Shown here: positions 1-8,611 of the stretch, piece by piece
Layout: every line of letters begins with the position of its first letter
Position numbering within the stretch: the first letter of the stretch is position 1
Assembly (NCBI GenBank): GCA_035301245.1
Contig: DATGUS010000018.1
Location: 1 to 29,326 of the forward strand
Direction of reading: 5' to 3'
Length of the DNA: 29,326 nucleotides
DNA from: Alloiococcus sp035301245
GTDB lineage: Bacteria; Bacillota; Bacilli; Lactobacillales; Carnobacteriaceae_A
Program-made: the position numbers and the translations under genes
The notes under the pieces: model-generated
Databases searched by the model: none
Seen by the model: only the letters and a program-made list of their open reading frames with translations
What the model was told of the DNA's origin: nothing

Positions 1-321
1 ACAATGTTGGTTGCGGCAATGATCCGTGAAGACTACTTGCAACAAAACGCGTATGACGATGTTGATACGTATACACCGTTAGATAAGCAATTAATTATGC
101 TTCAGATTATATTACAATTTGATACTGAAGCAAGAAAAGCTCTTGATTTGGGTGCTTATTTCGATGAAATTGCAGAAGGAACAAGAGGTTTAAGAGAACG
201 TATTGGACGTATGAAATATATTTCTTCTGATGAGATGAACCGATTTGAAGAAATTTACAACTCTATCGAATCAACTATTGAGTCTATTGTACAAAAAGGT
301 GGTGCTGAACAGAATGCTTAA
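1..321 (+). CDS. ntpA: V-type ATP synthase subunit A, C-terminal part (5' truncated by window edge)
   Basis: This is the last 106 codons of the catalytic A subunit of a V/A-type ATPase, a membrane-associated rotary pump that couples ATP to H+ or Na+ transport. The frame is open from the first base, so the gene enters from outside the window; the family is near 590 residues. Visible family features are the REDYLQQNAYDDVDTYTPL stretch and the helical C-terminal tail (about residues 25-106) that follows it. The ATP-binding region lies upstream of the window. Its stop overlaps the start of ntpB by 8 bases, which implies translational coupling. Identification rests on this tail plus the ntpB-ntpD neighbours. 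The transported ion cannot be told from the part seen. Confidence 0.93.
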   Translation, partial: TMLVAAMIREDYLQQNAYDDVDTYTPLDKQLIMLQIILQFDTEARKALDLGAYFDEIAEGTRGLRERIGRMKYISSDEMNRFEEIYNSIESTIESIVQKGGAEQNA

Positions 322-1690
322 AGAATATAAAACAGTTTCAGAAGTTGTTGGTCCTTTAATGACCGTTGAAGGTGTCGAAGGTGTTAAGTTTGATGAACTT
401 GTTGATATTGAATTGCAGGATGGTTCACGTCGCCGTGGACAGGTTCTTGAGATTGATGGTGACAAAGCAGTTGTTCAAATCTTCGAAGGATCATCAGGAA
501 TTAACTTACCAGAAACAAAAGTTCGTTTCTTAGGTAAACCCCTATCATTAGATGTTTCAGAGGATATGATCGGACGTACATTTGATGGAATGGGTCGAAT
601 TAATGATGGTGGCCCTGAATTAATCCCAGAAAAATCATTAGATATTAATGGTAAAGCGATCAACCCAGTTGCTCGTAACTACCCAGATGAGTTTATTCAA
701 ACAGGAATTTCTACTATTGACCATTTAAATACATTAGTTCGTGGTCAAAAGTTACCGGTGTTCTCAGCATCAGGTCTACCACACGAACAATTAGCGGCAC
801 AAATCGCACGCCAAGCTAAAGTAGTTGGTTCTGAAGAGAAATTCGCCGTTGTCTTCGCTGCGGTAGGTATTACGTATGAAGAAGCGGAATTCTTTATGAA
901 TGACTTTAAGAAAACAGGAGCGATTGATCGTTCAGTGGTTTTCATTAACTTAGCGAATGACCCAGCAATTGAACGTATAGCAACGCCACGTATGGCTTTA
1001 ACAGCTGCTGAGTATTTAGCGTTCGAAAAAGACATGCACGTTTTAATTATTACAACAGATATGACAAACTATGCAAACGCGCTTCGTGAAATATCGGCTG
1101 CTCGTCGTGAAGTTCCAGGACGCCGTGGTTATCCAGGTTACCTATATACTAACTTGGCTACTTTATATGAGCGTGCTGGTCGATTAGAAGGTTCAAGTGG
1201 ATCTGTAACTCAGATACCAATTTTAACAATGCCGGAAGAAGATATTACACACCCAATTCCAGATTTAACAGGTTATATTACTGAGGGTCAAATTATCTTA
1301 TCACGTGAGTTAGAAAACCAAGGTATTACACCACCTATTAACGTCCTTCCTTCATTGTCTCGTCTTAAAGATGAGGGAATTGGTGAAGGTAAGACCCGTA
1401 AAGACCATGCGCCGACGATGAACCAGATTTTCTCTGCTTATGCACAAGGTAAAGAAGCTAAAGAATTAGCAAACGTACTTGGTGAAGCAGCATTATCTGA
1501 ATCAGATAAGAAATATGTTAAGTTTACCGATAGATTTGAACAAGAATACGTTAATCAAGGTAACTATACTAATCGTACGATTGAAGAATCACTTGATTTA
1601 GGTTGGGACTTACTGAAAATTCTTCCAAGAGAAGAATTGAAACGTATTAAAGACGATATGTTAGATGAATACTTGCCTAAGGAAGGGTGA
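314..1690 (+). CDS. ntpB: V-type ATP synthase subunit B
   Basis: Non-catalytic, nucleotide-binding B subunit of the V-type ATPase head, alternating with A in the A3B3 ring. I place the start at the ATG at 314, giving 458 residues, the usual family length. It overlaps the ntpA stop by 8 bases and has a purine-rich AAAGGTGG site about 10 bases upstream. The open frame extends upstream to 245, but those 23 residues lie inside ntpA and match nothing in the family. Diagnostic segments are VGPLMTVEGVEGVKFDELV near the N-terminus and TMPEEDITHPIPDLTGYITE at about residues 305-324. The loop at the P-loop position reads SASGLPHEQLAAQIA, not a Walker A motif, as expected for B. The stop overlaps the ntpD region. 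Confidence 0.97.
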   Translation: MLKEYKTVSEVVGPLMTVEGVEGVKFDELVDIELQDGSRRRGQVLEIDGDKAVVQIFEGSSGINLPETKVRFLGKPLSLDVSEDMIGRTFDGMGRINDGGPELIPEKSLDINGKAINPVARNYPDEFIQTGISTIDHLNTLVRGQKLPVFSASGLPHEQLAAQIARQAKVVGSEEKFAVVFAAVGITYEEAEFFMNDFKKTGAIDRSVVFINLANDPAIERIATPRMALTAAEYLAFEKDMHVLIITTDMTNYANALREISAARREVPGRRGYPGYLYTNLATLYERAGRLEGSSGSVTQIPILTMPEEDITHPIPDLTGYITEGQIILSRELENQGITPPINVLPSLSRLKDEGIGEGKTRKDHAPTMNQIFSAYAQGKEAKELANVLGEAALSESDKKYVKFTDRFEQEYVNQGNYTNRTIEESLDLGWDLLKILPREELKRIKDDMLDEYLPKEG

Positions 1691-1695
1691 GTCAT

Positions 1696-2334
1696 GTGGC
1701 GGATAAATTGAATGTCAATCCAACTCGTATGGAGTTGTCTAACTTAAAGGATCGTCTTGAATTAGCAACTCGTGGCCACAAGCTTTTGAAAGATAAACGT
1801 GACGAGTTAATGCGTCAATTTATTACATTGGTTAAACAAAATAATGAGTTACGTAAAGAAGTGGAAGGCAAATTAGAAAAAGGGATGCAGTCTTTTTCTA
1901 TTGCCAAATCACTTTTACATGAAAACTATCTTGAAGAAGTGATGGCCATTCCTTCTAGACAAGTTGATTTAAATATTCACCAGAAAAATATTATGTCTGT
2001 AAGAGTGCCGCAGATGACTTTTGACTTCCATAGTCAAAATCAAGATGACAGTTCTCTTAAATATGGTTATTTAAACTCAAATAGTGAATTAGACTCAACG
2101 TTCGACCAATTTAATGATGTTATGCCGAAAATGTTAGAATTAGCAGAGATTGAAAAAACATGTCAGTTAATGGCTAATGAGATCGAAAAAACAAGACGTC
2201 GTGTAAACGCGCTTGAGCATATGACGATTCCACAGTTGGAAGAAACGATTTACTTTATTGAAATGAAATTAGAAGAGAGTGAACGTGCTGAAATTACTCG
2301 CTTAATGAAAGTTAAAGATATGGGGAAAGATTAG
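1696..2334 (+). CDS. ntpD: V-type ATP synthase subunit D
   Basis: Central-stalk D subunit, the coiled-coil rotor axle that turns inside the A3B3 head. The N-terminal LNVNPTRMELSNLKDRLELA and the RGHKLLKDKRDELMRQF helix are characteristic, and both ends are predicted long helices. Two in-frame GTG codons can start it. The one at 1696 (212 residues) sits 8 bases after the AAGGAAGGG site at 1679-1687. The one at 1687 (215 residues) overlaps the ntpB stop as GTGA but lies on top of that site, so I prefer 1696. A terminator follows at once, so in this organism the ntp operon ends with D. It lacks the ntpH/ntpJ genes that follow ntpD in Enterococcus hirae, as I recall that operon. Confidence 0.94.
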   Translation: MADKLNVNPTRMELSNLKDRLELATRGHKLLKDKRDELMRQFITLVKQNNELRKEVEGKLEKGMQSFSIAKSLLHENYLEEVMAIPSRQVDLNIHQKNIMSVRVPQMTFDFHSQNQDDSSLKYGYLNSNSELDSTFDQFNDVMPKMLELAEIEKTCQLMANEIEKTRRRVNALEHMTIPQLEETIYFIEMKLEESERAEITRLMKVKDMGKD

Positions 2335-2353
2335 GCATTGTTTGCAGTTTGTT

Positions 2354-2379
2354 AAAGACCTTGTTAGCAAGGTCTTTTT
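2354..2379 (+). terminator. Rho-independent terminator of the V-ATPase operon
   Basis: A perfect 10-bp stem (AAAGACCTTG at 2354-2363 with CAAGGTCTTT at 2368-2377), a TTAG loop and a T run to 2379. It lies 20 bases after the ntpD stop. The following 223 bases up to the next gene are very A+T-rich, and I see no feature in them that I can support beyond poor promoter-like matches. Confidence 0.92.
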
Positions 2380-2602
2380 CTATTGAAAAATATTAATACT
2401 TAAATATAAAAAATAATCATTTTAATAAAAACTGATTTGTGCTTTTTAAGATTGAATACTACAAAAGTAAAAATTTAAGTTTTATACAATAAAAATGAAC
2501 TTGCGCTACTTTGATTAAGACTATATCTTATTATTAAATGATATTGATAGATTACATTATTTATTTTTGAGACACTAGTTGTATAAATTGAGGAGGGGTC
2601 AG

Positions 2603-3952
2603 ATGGCAGAGTTAATTGATCAATTAAAAAATGGTAACTTAGCTTTGGTGCTCAGTGGTGGCGGTGCCCGAGGTGGATATCAGATTGGTATCTGGGAAGC
2701 ATTAAGGGAACTCGAAATATCAATTGAAGTAGTGACTGGGATTTCAGTAGGTGCACTAAATGGTGCTTTTGTTGTTCAAGATGATTTTAAAAAAGCAAAA
2801 GAAATGTGGGAAAGTATTCAAACATCAGATATTTTAGATTATCAAACTAGCAATGATCTGACTACACTTTCTGGCTATGCAAAAAATTTATCTTATCTTA
2901 TTTACAAAGCCATTAAAGAAGGTGGCATCAGTTCGAAACCAATGGAGGAGCTCATTGATTTTTATTTAGCTGATGAAGAAAAATTTACATATATCGAAAC
3001 AGTTTTTGGTGTTGTGGTTACGAATTCTAGCACATTTAAAGAAGAAAGTTACTTTTTAAATCATCTTTCCCGAAATGAAATAAAAAATCTTCTTCTAGCA
3101 AGTGCGTCTTTATATCCTATTATGGAAAGAACGATGATTGACGAAAAACTGTATGCTGATGGTGGCTATCGAAATCATATTCCCATAGAATTAGCTAGAG
3201 AAAAAAATCCTGATGTTATTATTGCAACAGATTTGATGCCAGAAATTAATAGAACATATAAAAGTGAACAAAATGTCATTATGATTCAACCAAAATGGTA
3301 TCTAGGAGATATGATGACGTTTGATGCGCAACGTAATAGATATAATATACTGATGGGTTACAATGATCTTATGAAGGCAGTTGGAAAGTTTTATGGCTAT
3401 CTTTATTCATTTTCAGATCCTGGAGCTTCATTAAAACAAGATTTAATGGATGAATTTGATAAAAAAGATAATTTTTCTAAAGAAATGTCAAATATTTTAA
3501 AGAATAATTTGTATTTTTTAAAGAAAAAATTATCAAAAGAATGGGGGAACCATGTTAATAAAGATAATTATCATATCGCTTTGTTAGAAATCACTGCACG
3601 TATATTTTTTATACAACCAAGTGAAGTTCAATCAGTAGAGAATTTTACTAACTTATTACTCCAACGTTTAGGAAATGCCTATTCTTTAGATAAAAATGAT
3701 GCATTAAATGATTTTTTGCCGGATTACTTTATGGGACGGAGGGAATGGCGACTTTTTTTCTCAATGAAGTTATCATTGCTTCCTGAACAAGAACGTATTT
3801 TTTATTTTTTGGGCCAATTTAATAAGAATAAAGATAAACAATCAAGCATTACTAATAAGATTTTATTCAAAATTGACCCAATTCCGTTCACAGTAGCCTT
3901 GTTTATTTATTTACTTGTGAAAAATGATAATAAACTTACACATAGCATCTAA
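2603..3952 (+). CDS. Patatin-like phospholipase family protein with an unassigned C-terminal half
   Basis: Predicted serine lipid acyl hydrolase of the patatin family. The start is the ATG at 2603, set by AGGAGG at 2591-2596 (6-base gap), giving 449 residues; the upstream TTG-initiated frame runs through this ribosome site. Residues 13-54 carry the oxyanion loop (GGGARGG at 19-25) and the nucleophile elbow GISVG with Ser48. The DGG motif with the partner Asp186 completes the Ser-Asp dyad. The patatin domain ends near residue 230. The remaining 220 residues are Lys/Asn/Phe-rich, match no domain I recognise, and end in a hydrophobic patch (VALFIYLLV) that might touch membrane. There is no signal peptide, so it is probably cytoplasmic. 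It stands alone between two terminated operons and looks more A+T-rich than its neighbours, which could mean later acquisition. Substrate unknown. Confidence 0.88.
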   Translation: MAELIDQLKNGNLALVLSGGGARGGYQIGIWEALRELEISIEVVTGISVGALNGAFVVQDDFKKAKEMWESIQTSDILDYQTSNDLTTLSGYAKNLSYLIYKAIKEGGISSKPMEELIDFYLADEEKFTYIETVFGVVVTNSSTFKEESYFLNHLSRNEIKNLLLASASLYPIMERTMIDEKLYADGGYRNHIPIELAREKNPDVIIATDLMPEINRTYKSEQNVIMIQPKWYLGDMMTFDAQRNRYNILMGYNDLMKAVGKFYGYLYSFSDPGASLKQDLMDEFDKKDNFSKEMSNILKNNLYFLKKKLSKEWGNHVNKDNYHIALLEITARIFFIQPSEVQSVENFTNLLLQRLGNAYSLDKNDALNDFLPDYFMGRREWRLFFSMKLSLLPEQERIFYFLGQFNKNKDKQSSITNKILFKIDPIPFTVALFIYLLVKNDNKLTHSI

Positions 3953-4004
3953 ATTTATGTTACACTTAATAGCAACTAGATGGTAAAGTGAAAGGAAATT
4001 TACA

Positions 4005-4619
4005 TTGGATCGAGGATTACTTATTGTACTATCGGGCCCTTCAGGAGTTGGTAAAGGGACAGTTAGAAAACATATATTTGATCATTATAATAATGATTTT
4101 GATTATTCAATTTCAATGACTACTCGGGACAAGCGTACGGGGGAAGTTGAAGGTGAAGATTATTTTTTCAGAACTCGTGAGGAATTTGAACAATTAATCG
4201 AAGAAGGCGGATTATTAGAGTATACTAAATATGTAGGTAACTATTACGGGACCCCATTAAAATACGTTGAAGAAACCTTAGACTCAGGACGCGATGTCTT
4301 TTTAGAAATTGAAGTTCAAGGCGCATTAAAAGTGCGTAAAAAAATGAAAGACGGTATTTTTATCTTCCTTTCGCCACCAGATTTAGATGAATTGGAATCG
4401 CGTCTAATTGGTCGAGGGACTGATAGTGACGAAATGATTAGTAAACGAATTAACAAAGCGATTCATGAATTAAAATTGATACAGTATTATGATTATGTCG
4501 TTGAGAATGATGACGTAGACACTGCTGCTCAAAAAATTAGACATATTATTGAAAGTGAACACTTAAAAGTTCACCGTAATCTGAAATCATTTACTAGAAT
4601 TATCGAGGAGATGGAATAA
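4005..4619 (+). CDS. gmk: Guanylate kinase
   Basis: Phosphorylates GMP (and dGMP) to GDP with ATP, a cytosolic step in GTP and (p)ppGpp precursor supply. 204 residues, normal for the family. The P-loop GPSGVGKGT is at residues 11-19. The GMP-binding stretch SMTTRDKRTGEVEGEDYFF follows, and FLEIEVQGALKVRKK marks the core. The start is a TTG at 4005, with AAAGGAAA at 3991-3998 upstream. The N-terminus MDRGLLIVLSGPSG aligns with the Bacillus form, and no ATG alternative precedes the P-loop. It overlaps the rpoZ start by one base, so the two genes are one transcription unit. Confidence 0.97.
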   Translation: MDRGLLIVLSGPSGVGKGTVRKHIFDHYNNDFDYSISMTTRDKRTGEVEGEDYFFRTREEFEQLIEEGGLLEYTKYVGNYYGTPLKYVEETLDSGRDVFLEIEVQGALKVRKKMKDGIFIFLSPPDLDELESRLIGRGTDSDEMISKRINKAIHELKLIQYYDYVVENDDVDTAAQKIRHIIESEHLKVHRNLKSFTRIIEEME

Positions 4620-4837
4620 TGTTGTTAGAACCTTCATTAGATAAGTTATTAGAAAAAATAGATTCAAAATACTCGTTAGTAATGCTCGCAGCAAAGCGTG
4701 CACACGAGTTGAATGATGCTGAAGATTTAGAAAGCGAATGGCTACTTGATGAATATAAATCAATTCGAAATGTCGGTAAAGCTTTAGAAGAAATTGAGTC
4801 AGGTGATTTAGTTATTGACTCAATAAAATTAAAATAA
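4619..4837 (+). CDS. rpoZ: DNA-directed RNA polymerase omega subunit
   Basis: Small RNA polymerase subunit that helps fold and hold the beta-prime chain. At 72 residues it is within the Firmicute range. The family signature is the N-terminal PSLDKLLEKIDSKYSLVMLA followed by AKRAHEL. The ATG shares one base with the gmk stop, and GAGGAG at 4605-4610 inside gmk is its ribosome-binding site. In many Firmicutes gmk-rpoZ runs straight on into coaBC; here a strong hairpin terminator separates them. Confidence 0.95.
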   Translation: MLLEPSLDKLLEKIDSKYSLVMLAAKRAHELNDAEDLESEWLLDEYKSIRNVGKALEEIESGDLVIDSIKLK

Positions 4838-4843
4838 AAATTG

Positions 4844-4887
4844 AAATCCTTTGTTAGGCAGCTTATCTGAATAACAGAGGATTTTTT
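4844..4887 (+). terminator. Rho-independent terminator after gmk-rpoZ
   Basis: A 13-bp stem (4844-4856 with 4872-4884, one G-U pair), a 15-base loop and a T6 run ending at 4887. It starts 6 bases after the rpoZ stop. Confidence 0.9.
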
Positions 4888-4937
4888 GTGCGTTTATGTT
4901 TAAGGTAATTGATGAATATTTTTGATAAAATGAGAGA

Positions 4938-4943
4938 TATAAT
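4938..4943 (+). promoter_or_regulatory. Candidate -10 element for the coaBC-thiN cluster
   Basis: A perfect TATAAT lies 24 bases before the coaBC ATG and downstream of the rpoZ terminator, where a promoter is needed. No good -35 hexamer stands 16-18 bases upstream (AATATT at 4915-4920), so it is only a candidate. Confidence 0.35.
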
Positions 4944-4967
4944 GATTTTACTGTAAGGAGTGTCAAC

Positions 4968-6167
4968 ATGTTAAAGAATAAAAAAATTGCTCTTTATGTG
5001 ACCGGCGGGATTGCGGCATATAAATCAGTTCTTCTATTGAGAGAATTGATTAAGGAAGGTGCCGATGTTCGTGTGGCAATGACAAAGAGTGCTACCGAAT
5101 TCGTAACTCCTTTAACTTTTCAAATATTAAGTAAGCACCATGTAGGTATTGATACATTTGATGAACAGCACCCAGAGCGAGTGAATCACATTTATATGAC
5201 AGATTGGGCAGAGCATTCCATTATTGCGCCAGCAACTGCTAATGTGATTGCGAAGATGGCGTCAGGAATCGGTGATGATTTTGTAACAACGACTCTTTTA
5301 GCAACTAATCACCCGGTTATGATTGTACCGGCGATGAATACGAAAATGTATGAGAATCCAGTAACACAAAGAAATCTAGAAATTTTAGCTGGTGATGGCC
5401 ATCGGATTATGGAACCAGACACTGGCTTTTTAGCTGAAGGATATGAAGGAAAAGGTCGTTTTCCTGAAATTTCACGTATTATAGAAGAGTTTAAACATCA
5501 TATAGTGACTGAATCTGCGAAAAAACCATTAGTCGGATCAAAAGTTTTAATCTCGGCAGGCGGCACCATTGAACGGATTGATCCTGTTCGTTATATCTCT
5601 AATGATTCATCAGGTAAGATGGGACATGAATTAGCTCAAGCAGCCTATGAAGCTGGGGCAGATGTTACGTTAGTTACTGCGAGCTCTCTACCGTCTAATC
5701 GCTACATACAACGTATTAATGTTGAATCAGCTAATGAGATGTTTGATGCTTTAGTATCTGAATATGCTGATGCTGATTATTTAATAATGTCAGCAGCTGT
5801 TTCGGATTATGCACCTGTCGATACATCAGATCAAAAAATGAAGAAGCAAGAAACGTTAACTATAGAGTTAAAGCAAAACAAAGATATACTAAAACATTTA
5901 GGAACGTTAAAAAATGACCATCAAGTGAATGTTGGCTTTGCAGCGGAAACACAGAATATTGAAGCCTATGCCCTAGGAAAGTTAGAATCAAAAAATGCTG
6001 ATTTTATTGTTGCTAATGACGTGAGTAAGAAAGATCGAGGATTTAACTCAGATGATAATGCAGTTACGGTTTATTCAAAATCACAAGATCCGATTCACCT
6101 GCCATTAGTGTCAAAAAATAAGTTAGCTAGACAAATTATTGATATTTTAATTAATAAAAACAAGTAA
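4968..6167 (+). CDS. coaBC: Bifunctional phosphopantothenoylcysteine decarboxylase / phosphopantothenate-cysteine ligase
   Basis: Makes 4'-phosphopantetheine for coenzyme A: the CoaB half joins cysteine to phosphopantothenate and the CoaC half decarboxylates the product with FMN. 399 residues. CoaC covers about 1-180, with GGIAAYKS at 13-20, His74 in the NHIYMTDW context and the PAMNTKMYENP clamp at 121-131. CoaB covers about 188-399, with SAGGTIERIDPVRYISNDSS and the SAAVSDYAP / KMKK region. The flexible-flap motif that I recall as LACG in E. coli Dfp, holding a catalytic cysteine, reads LAEG here, with Glu157 at that position. This may be a subfamily trait or a functional change. AAGGAG at 4955-4960 supports the start. 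It is the first gene of the cluster running to thiN. Confidence 0.96.
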   Translation: MLKNKKIALYVTGGIAAYKSVLLLRELIKEGADVRVAMTKSATEFVTPLTFQILSKHHVGIDTFDEQHPERVNHIYMTDWAEHSIIAPATANVIAKMASGIGDDFVTTTLLATNHPVMIVPAMNTKMYENPVTQRNLEILAGDGHRIMEPDTGFLAEGYEGKGRFPEISRIIEEFKHHIVTESAKKPLVGSKVLISAGGTIERIDPVRYISNDSSGKMGHELAQAAYEAGADVTLVTASSLPSNRYIQRINVESANEMFDALVSEYADADYLIMSAAVSDYAPVDTSDQKMKKQETLTIELKQNKDILKHLGTLKNDHQVNVGFAAETQNIEAYALGKLESKNADFIVANDVSKKDRGFNSDDNAVTVYSKSQDPIHLPLVSKNKLARQIIDILINKNK

Positions 6168-6184
6168 GTTGAAAGGAAAGTTGT

Positions 6185-8596
6185 ATGGCTCATATAGCTG
6201 AAGTGATTGTTGATGTTCCTGTTATGCAAACGAACATCCCATATAGTTACCATATACCCGAAAAATACATAAATCAGCTACAGCCTGGAATGCGTGTAAT
6301 CGTGCCGTTTGGAAAAGGAAATCGACAAGTTCAAGGCTTTGTTGTTCTGATTAGTGAACAAGATGATACGAATGATGAGCTGAAATCAATTTCTAGCGTG
6401 ATGGACTTACATCCAGTATTGAATGAAGAACTCTTACAGTTAGGCACCTACATGAGTAATGAGACATTTAGCTTCAGAATTAACTGTTTCCAAACCATGT
6501 TACCTGCTGTTTATCGTGCGAAATATAGTAAAAGGATTGTTTTAAAAGATACCTCGGATGAAGAAATTATTTATGAATTATTTAATGGAAAAAATTATAT
6601 CGATTGGGAAGACGCAGAAGATAGAGGAATACTTCCTGAGTTACTTCGTTTAAGAAAAGAACAGGTCGTTGATATCGACTATTTAGTAACGGATACACGC
6701 ACAAAAAAGTACCACAAATATATTATGCCTATTCACTTAAAAGATGAATATCAATCAATCATCGATTCTGTTCCGGGTAATGCAACAAGACAATTGGCGT
6801 TTTTAGAGTTATTAAAAGAAGCTGACGGACCACTCTTTTGGAATGATATCCGTGATAATCACCATATTTCTTCCAATGTTTTAAATACAGCAGTAAAACG
6901 ACAGTGGTGTAAAGTGAAGGAAGTCGAAGTTTATCGTGATCCATTTGAAGATGAAAACTTTACTAGAGACGAACCACTAGAGTTAACTGATGAACAGCAA
7001 TATGCTTTTAACCAAGTAAATCAAAAAGTAATAAATCATGAACATGAAGTATTCTTGCTTGAAGGTATCACAGGTAGTGGAAAAACAGAAGTATACTTAC
7101 AATTGATTCAAGAAGTGTTAAATCAAGGGGAAGGGGCTATTGTTTTAGTTCCGGAAATCTCACTGACCCCGCAAATGGTGATTCGTTTTAAAAGTCGTTT
7201 TGGCGATGACGTGGCTGTCTTGCATAGTGGCCTGTCTGATAGCGAGAAATATGATGAATGGCGTAAAATAGAAAAAGAAGAAGCGCATGTTGTTGTAGGA
7301 GCGCGCTCAAGCATTTTCGCCCCACTGAAGAATATCGGTATGATTATCATTGATGAAGAACATGAATCAACCTACAAACAAGAAGAAACACCGCGCTATC
7401 ATGCCAGAGATATTGCTATTTGGCGTGCTGAGTACCATGACTGTCCGGTTGTTTTAGGAAGTGCGACTCCGAGTTTAGAGTCAAGAGCACGGACATTGAA
7501 AGATGTTTATACACTTCTTGAATTAAAAACTCGTGCGAATAACAAACCCTTGCCACCAATTCAAGTGGTTGATATGCGAGATGAAGTGAAGAAAAATAAC
7601 CGCAGTTCTTTCTCACTTCAACTCCAATCAAAAATAAGAGAAAAGATTACAAAAGGTGAGCAAGTGGTGCTACTTCTAAACCGCCGTGGCTTTTCGTCCT
7701 TTGTGATGTGTCGTGATTGTGGGTATGTGTTAGAGTGTCCGAATTGTGATATCTCATTGACGCTGCATATGGATACGAAATCAATGAAATGTCACTATTG
7801 TGGACATGAAGAAGCAATACCTAGAGTTTGTAATGAATGTGGGAGTCGATCGATTCGCTATTACGGGACGGGTACACAAAAAATTGAAGAAGAGCTAAAA
7901 GCGATGATTCCCGAATCTAAAATTATTCGGATGGATGTGGATACGACTAGACGTAAAGGGGCTCATAAACGATTACTTGATAAATTTGAGCAGAAAGAAG
8001 GAAACATTCTACTTGGCACACAGATGATTGCTAAAGGTTTAGATTTTCCGAATGTTACTTTAGTTGGTGTCATCAATGCGGATACTGCCTTAGGTTTGCC
8101 TGACTTTAGATCAGCAGAAAATACGTTCCAACTACTCACTCAAGTCAGTGGTCGAGCTGGACGAGGTGATCTAAGTGGAGAAGTGATCATTCAATCTTTC
8201 AACCCAGAACACTATGCTATCCAACTAGCAAAGCATCATGATTATGAAACATTTTTTAAAAAAGAAATGCTCATGCGAAAAGCGAGCCAGTACTCACCGT
8301 TTTACTATTTAATTCGTATTTCAGTCAGTCATCAAGATGAAATTATCGCTAGCAAAAAAATGGGCGAGATTGTTGAACTTATCAAACCTGTTTTAAGTAA
8401 TCAAGCTATTATACTTGGACCGACACCAAAATCGATCGCTAGAACGCATAATCGTTACCACTATCAAACCATTATTAAATATAAATTTGAAGATGCTTTG
8501 AAAGATCGTTTAAGAGAGTTAATGAAATTGACTCAAAAAGATACTACAAATGGCTTATATATCTCTATTGACCCTAAACCAATGAATTTTATTTAA
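6185..8596 (+). CDS. priA: Primosomal replication restart helicase PriA
   Basis: Superfamily 2 helicase that recognises stalled or recombined forks and reloads the replicative helicase. 803 residues. The N-terminal DNA-binding part (about 1-240) begins AEVIVDVPVMQTNIPYSYHIP. Walker A is GITGSGKT at 294-301 and the Walker B/DEAH-type box is DEEH at 390-393. Zinc-binding cysteine pairs (CRDCG, CPNC, CHYCG, CNECG) occupy roughly 508-560. Motifs V/VI follow (GTQMIAKGLDFPNV and QVSGRAGRG). The ATG lies 17 bases after coaBC with GAAAGG at 6171-6176. In Bacillus a def gene stands between priA and fmt; here fmt follows directly. Confidence 0.97.
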   Translation: MAHIAEVIVDVPVMQTNIPYSYHIPEKYINQLQPGMRVIVPFGKGNRQVQGFVVLISEQDDTNDELKSISSVMDLHPVLNEELLQLGTYMSNETFSFRINCFQTMLPAVYRAKYSKRIVLKDTSDEEIIYELFNGKNYIDWEDAEDRGILPELLRLRKEQVVDIDYLVTDTRTKKYHKYIMPIHLKDEYQSIIDSVPGNATRQLAFLELLKEADGPLFWNDIRDNHHISSNVLNTAVKRQWCKVKEVEVYRDPFEDENFTRDEPLELTDEQQYAFNQVNQKVINHEHEVFLLEGITGSGKTEVYLQLIQEVLNQGEGAIVLVPEISLTPQMVIRFKSRFGDDVAVLHSGLSDSEKYDEWRKIEKEEAHVVVGARSSIFAPLKNIGMIIIDEEHESTYKQEETPRYHARDIAIWRAEYHDCPVVLGSATPSLESRARTLKDVYTLLELKTRANNKPLPPIQVVDMRDEVKKNNRSSFSLQLQSKIREKITKGEQVVLLLNRRGFSSFVMCRDCGYVLECPNCDISLTLHMDTKSMKCHYCGHEEAIPRVCNECGSRSIRYYGTGTQKIEEELKAMIPESKIIRMDVDTTRRKGAHKRLLDKFEQKEGNILLGTQMIAKGLDFPNVTLVGVINADTALGLPDFRSAENTFQLLTQVSGRAGRGDLSGEVIIQSFNPEHYAIQLAKHHDYETFFKKEMLMRKASQYSPFYYLIRISVSHQDEIIASKKMGEIVELIKPVLSNQAIILGPTPKSIARTHNRYHYQTIIKYKFEDALKDRLRELMKLTQKDTTNGLYISIDPKPMNFI

Positions 8597-8611
8597 GAAA
8601 GAGAGACAAGA

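Noticed and set aside
245..313. 23-residue N-terminal extension of ntpB
   Set aside because: It lies inside ntpA in another frame, has no family similarity, and the ATG at 314 gives the normal length with a ribosome site.
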